From the NCBI GenBank assembly GCA_030066905.1, contig JASJAR010000007.1, forward strand, positions 1 through 64,000: a DNA stretch of 64,000 nt, given 5' to 3'. Position numbers and translations under genes: made by a program. Shown piece by piece: positions 18,999 to 27,936 of this stretch. The notes under the pieces were generated by a model. It worked only from the letters and a program-made list of their open reading frames with translations. It searched no databases and was not told the origin of the DNA. Positions within the stretch are counted from its first letter, which is position 1, and each line of letters starts with the position of its first letter. The DNA comes from Paracoccaceae bacterium (GTDB lineage Bacteria; Pseudomonadota; Alphaproteobacteria; Rhodobacterales; Rhodobacteraceae).

Positions 18999-20006
18999 AT
19001 GCTCAAACTCACACGCCGGGCGGCGCTGACCGCCACCATTGCCGCCGGGCTCGTCGCGGGCACCGCCACCACCGGCCTCGCCCAGGACCGGCTGACGCTG
19101 CGCCTCGCCACCGCAGGCTCCGAGACCGACCAGCGCTCGGTCGCCATGGCCCAGGTCTTCGCGCCGATGGTCGCCGAGTTCGCCGATTACCAGCCGGGCT
19201 ACAACGCCACGCTCTTTGCCCAGGGCACCGAACTTGAGGCGATCAGCCGGGGCAACCTTGAGATGTCCATCGCCTCGGCCCAGGAGCTTGCCCAGTTCTT
19301 CCCCGAGTTCTCGATCTTCGCGACGGGCTACGTCCACCAGGACGCCGCCCACCAGGTGCGCGTCTTCAACGACCCGCTGATGGACCCGTTCGAAGCGAAG
19401 GTGGAAGACGAGCTTGGGGTAAAGCTTTTGTCGGTGATGTATCTCGGCCGGCGCCATGTGAACCTCCGCCAGACCCGCGAAGAGCTTGACGTGCAGACGC
19501 CGGAGGACCTCGCCGGCGTCAACCTTCGGATGCCCGGCACCGATGCCTGGCAATTCCTCGGCAAGGCCCTTGGCGCCTCGCCGACGCCGATGGCGTTTAC
19601 CGAAGTCTATACCGGGCTTTCGACCGGTGCCGTCGACGGGCAGGACAACCCGCTGCCGACCGTGGTCGATGCGAAATTCTACGAGGTGACGAGCCAGATC
19701 GCTCTGACCTCGCACCTGGTGGACCTCAACTACATCGCGTTCTCGAAAGAAGTGTGGGACGGGCTCACCCCCGACCAGCAGCTCACCGTCCAGCGGGCCG
19801 CCGATGCCGCCGCGGCCTGGGGGCGGCTGAAGCAGCTCGACAAGGAAAACAGCCTCGCGGACTTCATCCGCGCTCAGGGGGTGGAGATCTACACCCCCGA
19901 TCTCGAAGCCTTCCGCACCCATGTGCAGGCGCAATATGTGGGCTCCGAGGTCGCCGCGAGCTGGCCCGAAGGCGTCCTTGAGCGGATCAACGAACTCGGC
20001 AACTGA
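18999..20006 (+). CDS. TRAP transporter substrate-binding protein
   Basis: This DctP-family periplasmic receptor has about 335 residues. The signal peptide is LTRRAALTATIAAGLVAGTA with an alanine-rich cleavage region, and its paired arginines suggest possible Tat export. The family core includes GVNLRMPGTDAWQFLGKALG, where the arginine of LRMPG usually contacts the substrate carboxylate, and TGLSTGAVDGQDNPLPTV. I start at 18999 because GGGAGGA lies just upstream. TRAP receptors mostly bind carboxylates, so a sugar acid or aromatic acid is likely. The two membrane subunits follow. Confidence 0.93.
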   Translation: MLKLTRRAALTATIAAGLVAGTATTGLAQDRLTLRLATAGSETDQRSVAMAQVFAPMVAEFADYQPGYNATLFAQGTELEAISRGNLEMSIASAQELAQFFPEFSIFATGYVHQDAAHQVRVFNDPLMDPFEAKVEDELGVKLLSVMYLGRRHVNLRQTREELDVQTPEDLAGVNLRMPGTDAWQFLGKALGASPTPMAFTEVYTGLSTGAVDGQDNPLPTVVDAKFYEVTSQIALTSHLVDLNYIAFSKEVWDGLTPDQQLTVQRAADAAAAWGRLKQLDKENSLADFIRAQGVEIYTPDLEAFRTHVQAQYVGSEVAASWPEGVLERINELGN

Positions 20007-20031
20007 TCGCCCCAAGTAGCGGGAGAGCGAG

Positions 20032-20592
20032 ATGAAAGCCGGTCTGGCCTGGCTCTCCCGCAGCGCCGAAGCCATCGCCGCCGCGCTTCTGGCGGCGATG
20101 TTTCTCACCTTCCTTCTGCAAATCTTCTCGCGCTACGTCCTCCAGATGCCGTTCGGCTGGACGCTGGAGCTTTGCCTCATTCTCTGGGTCTGGATCGTCT
20201 TTGTCGGCAACGCTTTCATCGTTCGCGAGAAGGACCATGTGAGCTTCGATATCTTCTATCTCGCCGCGCCGCGGCGGCTCCGGCAGGGGCTCGCTCTGAT
20301 TTCGGCCGCCGCCATCGTCGCCGGCATGATCTATGCGTTCCTGCCCACCTGGGACTACATCGACTGGATGCAGATCCGCCGCACGACCACGGTGCGGAAC
20401 CCGCTTTCAGGCGAGAAGATCCCGATGCGGACGATCTTCTCGATCTACGGCATCTTCATGGTGGCGGTGATCCTCCGCTACGCCTGGCGCTTCATCGACA
20501 CGATCAGGAACGGCCCGCCCGACGATGCTCATGAGCTTCCGGGCCACGACCACGGGCCGCCACCAATCCGCGAGGGGGACGAGGTCGTATGA
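20032..20592 (+). CDS. TRAP transporter small permease (DctQ type)
   Basis: The 186-residue protein has four predicted membrane helices and the usual DctQ segment FLLQIFSRYVLQMPFGWTLE. It couples the periplasmic receptor to the large permease in Na+-driven secondary uptake. The acidic, glycine-rich tail after about residue 165 is poorly conserved in the family. It lies 25 bases after the receptor gene and overlaps dctM by four bases. Confidence 0.92.
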   Translation: MKAGLAWLSRSAEAIAAALLAAMFLTFLLQIFSRYVLQMPFGWTLELCLILWVWIVFVGNAFIVREKDHVSFDIFYLAAPRRLRQGLALISAAAIVAGMIYAFLPTWDYIDWMQIRRTTTVRNPLSGEKIPMRTIFSIYGIFMVAVILRYAWRFIDTIRNGPPDDAHELPGHDHGPPPIREGDEVV

Positions 20593-21884
20593 GCGTCGAA
20601 CTGGCGCTCTGCCTTCTCACGCTGTTTCTGCTGGCGGGGATCGGTACGCCCGTCGGCTACGCGATCATGCTGGCCTCGATCGTCTATCTCTCGACCGCCG
20701 GGCTCGATGTCGCGCTCACGGGCGAGAAGATCCTCCAAGGGCTCTACGGCAGTTTCGTGCTTCTGGCCGTGCCCTTGTTTATCGTGGCCGCCAACATCAT
20801 GAATGCCGGGACGATCTCGGAACGGCTTTTGAACTTCTGCGTCGCCGCGGTGGGCCGGTTTCGGGGGGGGCTGGGCCATGTCAACGTCGTGGCGTCTCTG
20901 ATCTTTTCGGGCATGTCGGGCTCGGCGGTCGCCGATGCCGCCGGGATCGGCAAGATCGTCATCGAGATGATGACGAAGGACGGCCGCTACGGGCGCGGCT
21001 ATGCCGCCGCGATCACGGCGGCCTCGGCGACCATCGGCCCGATCATCCCGCCCTCGATCCCGATGGTGCTCTACGCGCTCGTCTCCAACGCCTCCATCGG
21101 GTCGCTCTTTCTCGCCGGCATCGTGCCCGGCCTCGTGATGGGGGCGGTGCTGATGAGCATGAACGCCTGGATTGCCGGGCGGCGCGGCTTTGCCATCGAA
21201 GAACCGGTACCGCTGCGGGAGTTGCCGCGGAAGACCGCCAATGCCTTCCCCGCGCTCCTGATGCCGGTGATCCTGCTCTACGGCATCTACGGCGGGGTTA
21301 CGACGCCGACCGAAGCCGCCGCGATTGCAGCACTTTATGCGCTCCTCTTGGCCGGGCTTTTCTACCGCGCGCTGACGCTGGGCAGCCTCTACCGCATCTT
21401 CGTCGAAAGCGCGCGGTCCTCGGCCGCCGTCGGCATCGTGATCGGCGGTGCGCTCATCCTCAACTTCATCGTGGTCTCGGAGAACATTCCGGGGATGGTC
21501 TCGGCCTATCTCACCGACATCGATATCCACCCGCTAATGTTCCTTTTGGGCGTCAACCTCCTGATCCTGATCCTGGGCTGCGTCCTCGATGCGACGACGA
21601 TCATCCTTGTGATCGTTCCGCTCTTCATCCCCGCCTGCAACGCGCTGGGGATCGATCTGGTCCATTTCGGGGTGCTGGTGGTGGTGAACTCGATGATCGG
21701 GCTCATCACCCCGCCCTACGGGATTCTGCTCTTTGTGATCAACGCGGTGACGGGCATTCCTCTCAGAGAGATCATCCGCGAGGTCTGGGCCTTCCTCGCG
21801 GTGCTGCTCGCGGCACTCCTGACGATGATCCTCTTTCCGGGGCTGGTCTTGTTCCTGCCCCGGCTCTTTGGCTACGGCGGATGA
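20589..21884 (+). CDS. TRAP transporter large permease (DctM type)
   Basis: This 431-residue inner-membrane protein has about twelve hydrophobic segments and the conserved DctM regions GMSGSAVADAAGIGKI, ATIGPIIPPSIPMVLYA and YGGVTTPTEAAAIAALYAL. It forms the transport channel with DctQ. It overlaps both neighbours by four bases (ATGA), so the transporter and the AroE-like enzyme are one translational unit. Confidence 0.94.
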   Translation: MSVELALCLLTLFLLAGIGTPVGYAIMLASIVYLSTAGLDVALTGEKILQGLYGSFVLLAVPLFIVAANIMNAGTISERLLNFCVAAVGRFRGGLGHVNVVASLIFSGMSGSAVADAAGIGKIVIEMMTKDGRYGRGYAAAITAASATIGPIIPPSIPMVLYALVSNASIGSLFLAGIVPGLVMGAVLMSMNAWIAGRRGFAIEEPVPLRELPRKTANAFPALLMPVILLYGIYGGVTTPTEAAAIAALYALLLAGLFYRALTLGSLYRIFVESARSSAAVGIVIGGALILNFIVVSENIPGMVSAYLTDIDIHPLMFLLGVNLLILILGCVLDATTIILVIVPLFIPACNALGIDLVHFGVLVVVNSMIGLITPPYGILLFVINAVTGIPLREIIREVWAFLAVLLAALLTMILFPGLVLFLPRLFGYGG

Positions 21885-22735
21885 AGGCGGCGCTGATCGG
21901 GGCCGGGATCGCAGGCTCCCTCACGCCGGAAATGCACGAGGCCGAAGGGCGCGCCCTGGGGCTCGACTACCGCTACGACCGGATCGACACCGCCGCAGAC
22001 CGGTGGCGGGATTGGAGCTTGGACGCGGTTCTCGATTGGGGGGAGGGAAAAGGCTATGCCGGGCTCAACATCACCTATCCGCACAAAAAGGCCGTCGTAC
22101 CGCTTCTCGACCGCGTCCATGGGGCGGCGGCGGTGTTGGGCGCGGTCAATACGGTGGTGTTTGGGGCAACAGGCCGGGAGGGCTATACGACCGACCCTTC
22201 GGGCTTTACGGCGGCTCTGAGCAAACTGCCGTCCTTGGCGCCGGGGGCATCGGTGGTCCAGTTCGGCGCAGGCGGCGCGGGGCGGGCCACTGCATTGGCC
22301 CTCTTGGAGGCTGGGGCCCAAGTCACGCTCATCGATCCCGCCCCCGGCCAGGCCACCGGGGCCGCCGCACTCCTGAACGCGGTGCGGCCCGGATCAGCGC
22401 GCGCCAAGACCTCGCCCGATGACCTCGATTGGCGGGCGGTGGCCGGCGCCGTCAACGCCACGTCCATCGGCATGGCCGCACGCCCCGGAATGGCCTTCGA
22501 CCCCGCCGATCTCCCCGAAAGCGCATGGGTGGTGGACATCGTCTATGTGCCGCTTCAGACCGAACTTGTCGTGCGGGCGAAGACGCTCGGGCGAACGGTG
22601 ATCACCGGGCAGACAATGGCGGTGCGCCAGGCCGTGGGGGCATTTGAGCTCATTACCGGCCACCGTCCCGACCCCACCCGAATGGCGAGAAGTTTCGAGA
22701 CCATCCTGTCGACGCGCCCATCGGCGGGCCGCTAG
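21881..22735 (+). CDS. Shikimate/quinate dehydrogenase family protein
   Basis: This AroE-fold enzyme of 284 residues has the substrate loop GLNITYPHKKAVVPL, in which the lysine is the expected catalytic residue, the dinucleotide-binding glycine motif QFGAGGAGRATALALLEAGA and the end segment GQTMAVRQAVGAFELITG. Because it is translationally coupled to a TRAP permease, it probably uses the imported compound (shikimate, quinate or a related cyclic or polyol acid) rather than serving aromatic amino acid synthesis. The cofactor preference is not clear. It overlaps the convergent aldolase gene by four bases. Confidence 0.85.
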   Translation: MKAALIGAGIAGSLTPEMHEAEGRALGLDYRYDRIDTAADRWRDWSLDAVLDWGEGKGYAGLNITYPHKKAVVPLLDRVHGAAAVLGAVNTVVFGATGREGYTTDPSGFTAALSKLPSLAPGASVVQFGAGGAGRATALALLEAGAQVTLIDPAPGQATGAAALLNAVRPGSARAKTSPDDLDWRAVAGAVNATSIGMAARPGMAFDPADLPESAWVVDIVYVPLQTELVVRAKTLGRTVITGQTMAVRQAVGAFELITGHRPDPTRMARSFETILSTRPSAGR

Positions 22736-23493
22736 AACGCCGCCCTGAGCCGAGCCACCGCCTCGGCCAAAAGCACCAGATCGACGCCGACGGCGGTGAA
22801 GGCCGAGCCCCCGGCGATCCGCGCCTTCGCCACCGGCTCCTCGAGCGCCATCAGCCCGACCGGCACGCCAAGTGCGGCCCCGCGGGCGAAGACATGATCG
22901 ATGGCGTCGGTGACCACGGGATGGCTCACCTCGCCGGGATGGCCGAGGCTGGCGGAAAGGTCGGTCGGCCCGACGAAGGCCCCGTCGACCCCATCGACGC
23001 CAACGATCTCGTCGAACGCCTCGACGCCGGCCTCCGATTCGATCTGGACGATGAGGCAAAGCTCGCGCTCGGCCTCCGCGAAGTAGTTCTCCACCCGCCC
23101 ATACCGGGTCGCCCGGGTCATACCGGCCATGCCTCGGATGCCGCGGGGTCCGTAGCGCATCGCCGCGACCGCCGCCCGGGCCTCCTCGGCGGACTGGATG
23201 TAAGGAACGAGCAAGGATTGCGCCCCCATGTCGAGGAGGCGTTTGAAGAGCACCGGATCGTTCGCCGCCGGCCGCACCACCGCGGAGACCTCGGGGAAAG
23301 CGGCGAGCGTCTGAAGCGCGGGCAGTACCTCGACCGTCTCGATGGGCCCGTGTTCGCAGTCGATCAGCACCCAGTCGAACCCCGCCCCGCCGAGGAGCTC
23401 CGGCACCGTGTTGCCGCCAATCGAGTTCCAGATGCCGAGCTGGTGCCGGCCCTCTTTCAGCGCCGACTTGAACCGGTTTGTCGGACCCCGCAT
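22732..23493 (-). CDS. HpcH/HpaI family aldolase
   Basis: This class II pyruvate-type aldolase of about 253 residues would split a 4-hydroxy-2-oxo acid into pyruvate and an aldehyde. Family signatures are WVLIDCEHGPIETVEV, LVPYIQSAEEARAAVAAMRY, IVQIESEAGVEAFDEI (metal-binding glutamate) and GVDGAFVGPTDLSASLG (metal-binding aspartate). I start at the ATG after AAGGGGGGTGCG; a slightly longer start at 23514 exists. The neighbouring KDG-kinase-like gene fits a 2-keto-3-deoxy sugar acid route, by inference. Confidence 0.87.
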   Translation of the reverse strand: MRGPTNRFKSALKEGRHQLGIWNSIGGNTVPELLGGAGFDWVLIDCEHGPIETVEVLPALQTLAAFPEVSAVVRPAANDPVLFKRLLDMGAQSLLVPYIQSAEEARAAVAAMRYGPRGIRGMAGMTRATRYGRVENYFAEAERELCLIVQIESEAGVEAFDEIVGVDGVDGAFVGPTDLSASLGHPGEVSHPVVTDAIDHVFARGAALGVPVGLMALEEPVAKARIAGGSAFTAVGVDLVLLAEAVARLRAAF

Positions 23494-23590
23494 CGCACCC
23501 CCCTTTGTCTTCACCGGGCGGGGTTACCCCGAAACCCTTCCGACACCAAGCCCGCTCGACATCGCCGCTGCCCCGCCGCCATAAAGCCCC

Positions 23591-24514
23591 ATGGCAGACG
23601 CGGACATCCTCGCCCTCGGCGAACCGCTGATCGAACTTCTGCGCCTCGACGACCCTGTCGACGGCCGCATCGTCTATGCCCAGGGCGTCGGTGGCGATAC
23701 CTTGAACGCCATGGTCGCCGCAGCCCGGCAGGGGGCGCGGGCGGGCTACCTCACCGCCGTCGGGGACGATCCTTTCGGTGAGGCGATCACCGCATTCGCC
23801 GCCGAAGAGGGCATCGACACCGCCCATATCGCGGTTCGGACCGGCGACCCCACCGGCGTCTGTTTCATCCACCCCGACCCCCAGGAGCGCCGGTTTTTCT
23901 ATGCACGGCGGGGCTCTGCGGCGAGCCATTACCGACCCGGGGACCTCCCCGAGGCGGCGATCGCCGGGGCCCGGGTGCTCCATATCAGTGCCATCACCCT
24001 CGCGATCAGCCCCGGAATGCGCGCCGCCGCCTTTGCCGCCGCCGAGACCGCCCGGGAAGGCGGGGGGCTTGTCGCGTTCGACCTCAACCTCCGCCTCGCG
24101 CTCTGGAGCCTCGACGAGGCCCGCGCCGCCATCGAGGCCTTCCTGCCGCTGGCCGACATCGTCCTGCCATCGGACGACGAGGCCGCGCTGCTGACGGGCC
24201 AGGACGACCCTGGCGCGATCCTCGACCATTTCGGCCGCCACGGGGCTGCCCATGTGGTCCTGAAACGTGGCGCCAAGGGGGTGGTGCTCGCCACGTCGAC
24301 GGGCCGCCACGAGATCGCCGCCCCGAAGGTCGAACCCGTCGACAGCACCGGGGCGGGCGACAGCTTTGCGGGCGCATTCCTCGCCTACCTGATCGAAACC
24401 GGCGACTCGGGGCTTGCGGCCGCCCGCGCCGTTAGGGTCGCCGCCGGCACCGTCTGCGGGCTCGGGGCCACCGCGCCGATCCCGACCCGCGCCGAGGTTC
24501 TCAAGCCCGAGTGA
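23591..24514 (+). CDS. PfkB-family sugar kinase, 2-keto-3-deoxygluconate kinase-like
   Basis: This 307-residue ribokinase-fold enzyme has the N-terminal signature GGDTLNAMVAAARQGARAGY and the C-terminal signature DSTGAGDSFAGAFLAYLI, with the catalytic base D in GAGDSF. The start ALGEPLIELLR and the GGDTLN motif are closest to KDG kinases (KdgK). It would phosphorylate a keto-deoxy sugar acid imported by the TRAP system. It is divergent from the HpcH/HpaI aldolase, with about 97 bases between them holding both promoters. It ends 50 bases before the operator of the transketolase operon. Confidence 0.82.
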   Translation: MADADILALGEPLIELLRLDDPVDGRIVYAQGVGGDTLNAMVAAARQGARAGYLTAVGDDPFGEAITAFAAEEGIDTAHIAVRTGDPTGVCFIHPDPQERRFFYARRGSAASHYRPGDLPEAAIAGARVLHISAITLAISPGMRAAAFAAAETAREGGGLVAFDLNLRLALWSLDEARAAIEAFLPLADIVLPSDDEAALLTGQDDPGAILDHFGRHGAAHVVLKRGAKGVVLATSTGRHEIAAPKVEPVDSTGAGDSFAGAFLAYLIETGDSGLAAARAVRVAAGTVCGLGATAPIPTRAEVLKPE

Positions 24515-24563
24515 CCCACCGCGCGGGGACGGCTTGCGCGTGCCTTGGCGATCCGTATGCTGG

Positions 24564-24592
24564 CAGATGACAGCGGTCCCTGACATTTGTCA
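24564..24592 (-). promoter_or_regulatory. Putative SorC-type operator upstream of the transketolase-RLP operon
   Basis: Read on the minus strand it contains TGACAAATGTCA (24592-24581), four bases, then CCGCTGTCATCTG (24576-24564). The same layout occurs at 32117-32145 and 37215-37243, beside the other operons of this regulon and beside a SorC regulator gene. The site ends on the A of an upstream ATG, which argues for the later start of the next gene. Confidence 0.65.
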
Positions 24593-24624
24593 TGAGAGAC
24601 GCCCAGACACCCCCGGAGACCGGC

Positions 24625-25560
24625 ATGGAAAACGCCAAGACCACCGCCGAGATCGCCGACGGCATCCGTCGCCGCGTCTTCGTCCACGCAATGCGGAACA
24701 ATGGCGGGTATCTCAGCCAGGCCTGTTCGGCGGCCGAGCAACTGGCCTTCCTCTACAACGAAGCCCTCACCCTCGGCGCCCCCACCCTGCCCCCTGTCCC
24801 GCGCCCCTTCGCTGGCGTGCCCTCGGCCGACAACCCCGACTACGTCACCGGGGCCGGCTACAACGGCCCCGCCGCCCCCGAATTCGACCGGCTCTTCATC
24901 GCGCCGGCCCATTACGCGCTCGTCGCCTATGCCGCGCTCATCGAGACCGGCCGGATGGACGAGGCGGGGCTTGAGATGTTCAACCGCGACGGCTCCTCGG
25001 TGGAGATGATCGGCGCCGAGCACTCCCCCGGCATGGAGGTCCATAACGGCACCCTCGGGATCGGGCTTTCCACCGCCGCAGGCCTCGCCTTCGGGCGCAA
25101 GCGCCGGGGAGAGGCGGGCGAGGTCTGCGTTTTCATGTCCGACGGCGAGGTCCAGGAGGGCCAGACCTGGGAGGCGGTGCAGGCCGCCGCCCACCACCGC
25201 ATCGACAACCTCTGGGCGCTGATGGACGTCAACGACCAGCAATGCGACGGGGCGATGGGCGACGTGATGGAGGTGCGCGACCTGGTGGCGAAGTTCCGAA
25301 GTTTCGGCGCGGTCTGCGTGGAGGTCGATGCCCATGATCTCGACGCCCTGCGCGCGGCCAAGGCGACGCCGCACGAGGGCGCGCCGCTTGTCGTTCTTGC
25401 GCGGTCTTCGCCGACGAAGGGCATGGCGTTTCTCCAGCGCCGCTTCCCGCGCCTTCACTATGTGCGGTTCAAATCGACCGAAGAACGCGCCGAGATGAAT
25501 ACAGCCATCGCCGAAGAACTCGGGGTTCCCCCGGTCGACCTCGAAGCGGAGGCCCACTGA
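24625..25560 (+). CDS. Transketolase, N-terminal (TPP-binding) subunit
   Basis: This protein of about 311 residues is the pyrophosphate-binding half of a split transketolase. The TPP/Mg motif is MSDGEVQEGQTWEA followed by DVNDQQ, with serine in place of the usual first glycine. HSPGMEVHNGTLGIGLSTAA is the usual cofactor-site loop region. The start is taken at 24625 (ENAKTTAEIADG) because GGAG lies eight bases upstream; an ATG at 24592 falls inside the operator. The C-terminal half starts one base after its stop. Split transketolases with special substrates are known (for example apulose-4-phosphate transketolase AptA/AptB), so pentose phosphate duty should not be assumed. Confidence 0.88.
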   Translation: MENAKTTAEIADGIRRRVFVHAMRNNGGYLSQACSAAEQLAFLYNEALTLGAPTLPPVPRPFAGVPSADNPDYVTGAGYNGPAAPEFDRLFIAPAHYALVAYAALIETGRMDEAGLEMFNRDGSSVEMIGAEHSPGMEVHNGTLGIGLSTAAGLAFGRKRRGEAGEVCVFMSDGEVQEGQTWEAVQAAAHHRIDNLWALMDVNDQQCDGAMGDVMEVRDLVAKFRSFGAVCVEVDAHDLDALRAAKATPHEGAPLVVLARSSPTKGMAFLQRRFPRLHYVRFKSTEERAEMNTAIAEELGVPPVDLEAEAH

Positions 25561-25561
25561 C

Positions 25562-26566
25562 ATGGTCGAAATGGTCAACCGCCCCTATGCGGCCGCCTTC
25601 GAGAAACACGCACTCGCGAATGCGGACGTGCTCTGCCTTTCGGCCGACCTCACCTCGTCCTGCGAGATCGACGGGTTCCGCGACCGCCACCCCGACCGCT
25701 TCGTCTCCCTCGGCATGGCCGAACAGAACATGATGAGCTTTGCCGGCGGGCTCGGGCTCGCGGGCTACCGCCCGTTCCTCCACTCCTTCGGCGTCTTTCT
25801 CTACCGACGCCCCTATGACCAGCTCATCGCCTCGGTCGCCTACCCCCGCCGCAAGGTGCGGCTGATGGGGTTTCTGCCGGGCATCACCACACCGGGCGGC
25901 ATGACCCACCAGGCCATCGAAGACATCGCGGTGATGCGCTCGATCCCCAACATGACGGTCTTGGAAACCGGCGATGCCACCGAGGTCGAAAGCATCTGCG
26001 CGGCTGCCGACAGTATCGACGGGCCGGTCTACTGCCGGGTTCTGCGCGGCGGGGTCCCCCGGCTCTTCGACACGCCCATAGAGGTTGGCCGGATGCGGGA
26101 ACTGGCCCTTGGGAAGGACGTTCTGGTGGTCACTTCCGGCATCGCCACCGAGGAGGCGCTGCGCTGCCGGGCCGCTCTTGAGGGGGCGGGCGTGTCCCTC
26201 CGGCATCTTCATATCCACACGATCAAGCCGTTCGACCGGGCGGCGTTTCTCGACCATGTCTCGGCGGTGTCGAAAGGGGTCGTGGTGCTCGAAAACCACG
26301 TGATCGATGGCGGCGTGGGCTCGCTCATCGCTGAGATGATGGCCGAGGCCGGATCGGGCAAGCGCCTCGTCCGCCTGGGGCTTCGCGACACCTTCGCCCA
26401 CGGCGGGTCGCGGCCTTACCTCATGAAGCATTACGGGCTCGACGCCACGGCGCTTCTGGCCGGCATCGAGGAGCTTCTGGGCGAAAAGACCGGCATCGCC
26501 GAGGACGACCTTGCCGCCGCCCGGGTCGAGGCGGTGCATTCGGGCGTGAAGGCCGAGGCGCTCTGA
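25562..26566 (+). CDS. Transketolase, C-terminal subunit
   Basis: The 334-residue protein has the pyrimidine-binding and C-terminal domains of transketolase. The catalytic glutamate is in GMAEQNMMSFAGGLGLAGY. The segment PGITTPGGMTHQAIEDIAVM is the family equivalent of the GPTHQ(P)xE region. The C-terminal domain begins about residue 190 (VLVVTSGIATEEAL). It pairs with the preceding gene (one base gap) and is followed without any gap by the RuBisCO-like gene, a sign that the three are made together. Confidence 0.88.
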   Translation: MVEMVNRPYAAAFEKHALANADVLCLSADLTSSCEIDGFRDRHPDRFVSLGMAEQNMMSFAGGLGLAGYRPFLHSFGVFLYRRPYDQLIASVAYPRRKVRLMGFLPGITTPGGMTHQAIEDIAVMRSIPNMTVLETGDATEVESICAAADSIDGPVYCRVLRGGVPRLFDTPIEVGRMRELALGKDVLVVTSGIATEEALRCRAALEGAGVSLRHLHIHTIKPFDRAAFLDHVSAVSKGVVVLENHVIDGGVGSLIAEMMAEAGSGKRLVRLGLRDTFAHGGSRPYLMKHYGLDATALLAGIEELLGEKTGIAEDDLAAARVEAVHSGVKAEAL

Positions 26567-27703
26567 ATGGCGAGCGATGACCGGGTCCGCGTCACCTACC
26601 GGATTGCGGCGGCCGACGTAGGGGAAGCGCGCGCGCGCGCCCTTGGGATCGCCCTTGAACAAACGGTGGAAGTCCCGGGCGACGTGGTACCCGAGGGGTA
26701 CATTCGGGACGAAATCGTCGGCCGGGTGGAGACCCTTGCCCCCGCTGGGCCCGGTGCGTTCGAGACGGCGATCTCCTACTCCCCCGACAGCGTGGGCCAC
26801 GAGGTTCTGCAATTCATCAACGTCGTCTTCGGCAATTCCTCGCTTCAGGCGGGGATCAAGGTGGTGGCGGTCGAGCCCGGCCCCGAGATCGCCCGCCGGC
26901 TCCCCGGCCCCCGCTTCGGCGTGGCGGGCCTGCGCGCGCGCGCAGGTCGTCCCGAGGGCGGGCTCATCGCACCGGTGATCAAGCCCCAGGGCTCATCTGC
27001 GACGGAACTTGCCGCCATCGCCGGGCGCTCCGTTGCAGGCGGGGCGGACATCATCAAGGAAGACCACGGGCTCGCCAACCAGCCCATGGCGCCTTTCGAG
27101 GCGCGGGTGGCCGCCGTCGCCGACGCGGTCGGTGAGGCCAATGCCAAACATGGCGCGCTGGCGCTCTACATTGCCAATGTCACCGGCGCCGGCGGCGACC
27201 CCATTGCCCAGGCCCACCGCGCAAAGGAGCTTGGCGCCTCGGGCGTGCTTTTGATGCCGGGGCTTTTGGGCTTCGGGCCCGTCGCGGCGCTGGCCGGCGA
27301 CCCGGGTTTCGACCTGCCGATCATGACCCACCCCGCCTTCACCGGCGGCTTTGTCCAGTCCCCCGAGGCCGGCATCGCCCATGGGGTGCTCTACGGCACG
27401 CTGCAACGGATCGCCGGGGCGGACATCTCCGTCTTTCCCAATGTCGGCGGACGGTTCGGTTTTTCCGCCGAGGAGTGCCAAGCCATTGCCGAGGCTTGCC
27501 GCGATCCGGACGGGTTCGGCCCCCCGATCCTGCCCTCGCCGGGGGGCGGGATGAGCGTCGAGCGGGCCCCCGACATGGCGGCGATGTACGGGCCGGACGT
27601 CGTCTATCTCCTAGGCGGCAGTCTCCTGCGGCACCGTGAGAAGATCGGCGAGGCGGTGCGTGCGATGCGGGAGGCATTGGAGGCGGCGGGGGGTGGCCGA
27701 TAA
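26567..27703 (+). CDS. RuBisCO-like protein (form IV type)
   Basis: This 378-residue protein has the RuBisCO large-subunit fold. VIKPQGSS (K139-Q141) matches the catalytic-loop lysine region. GGADIIKEDHGLANQ (K164, D166, H167) matches the carbamylated-lysine and metal-ligand segment. IMTHPAFTGG (H255), FPNVGGRFGFS (R296) and PSPGGGMS match later active-site strands. Several residues needed for CO2 fixation are changed: the second lysine of KPK is Q, the metal-ligand glutamate is H and the loop-6 lysine is R. It should therefore be an isomerase, decarboxylase or hydrolase on another sugar phosphate, as in methionine salvage or apionate catabolism. It directly abuts the split transketolase. Confidence 0.9.
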   Translation: MASDDRVRVTYRIAAADVGEARARALGIALEQTVEVPGDVVPEGYIRDEIVGRVETLAPAGPGAFETAISYSPDSVGHEVLQFINVVFGNSSLQAGIKVVAVEPGPEIARRLPGPRFGVAGLRARAGRPEGGLIAPVIKPQGSSATELAAIAGRSVAGGADIIKEDHGLANQPMAPFEARVAAVADAVGEANAKHGALALYIANVTGAGGDPIAQAHRAKELGASGVLLMPGLLGFGPVAALAGDPGFDLPIMTHPAFTGGFVQSPEAGIAHGVLYGTLQRIAGADISVFPNVGGRFGFSAEECQAIAEACRDPDGFGPPILPSPGGGMSVERAPDMAAMYGPDVVYLLGGSLLRHREKIGEAVRAMREALEAAGGGR

Positions 27704-27733
27704 AGGCATCAACGGGGCGCGTTCGGTCGCTTC

Positions 27734-27907
27734 TGGCCTTGAGCGGGCGTTTGGGTCTTGCTCCGGTAGCCCTTGGCGAAACACGCCCCGGACTTGATCC
27801 GGGGCCTCGATCCACCGGAGTGCCAAGACTATCGAGGTCCCGGGTCAAGCCCGGGACGCGGGTTACTTGGGGTCGGGGCGCGCAGAATGAACGACCGCTC
27901 CAGGCCA
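27734..27907 (+). repeat. Dispersed palindromic element, copy C
   Basis: The left end is TGGCCTTGAGCGGGCGTT and the right end reads inward as TGGCCTGGAGCGGTCGTT. It contains CCCCGGA-CTTGA-TCCGGGG and GTCCCGGG-TCAAG-CCCGGGAC hairpins. It sits between the convergent RuBisCO-like and FucU-like genes, where the hairpins could help end both transcripts. Confidence 0.88.
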
Positions 27908-27936
27908 AACAGTCCAACCCCCGCGACGCCCAGCCG

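Noticed and set aside
26567..27703. Genuine CO2-fixing RuBisCO
   Set aside because: Key residues are replaced (KPQ, KEDH, R for the loop-6 lysine), length is short, and no small subunit or phosphoribulokinase is nearby.
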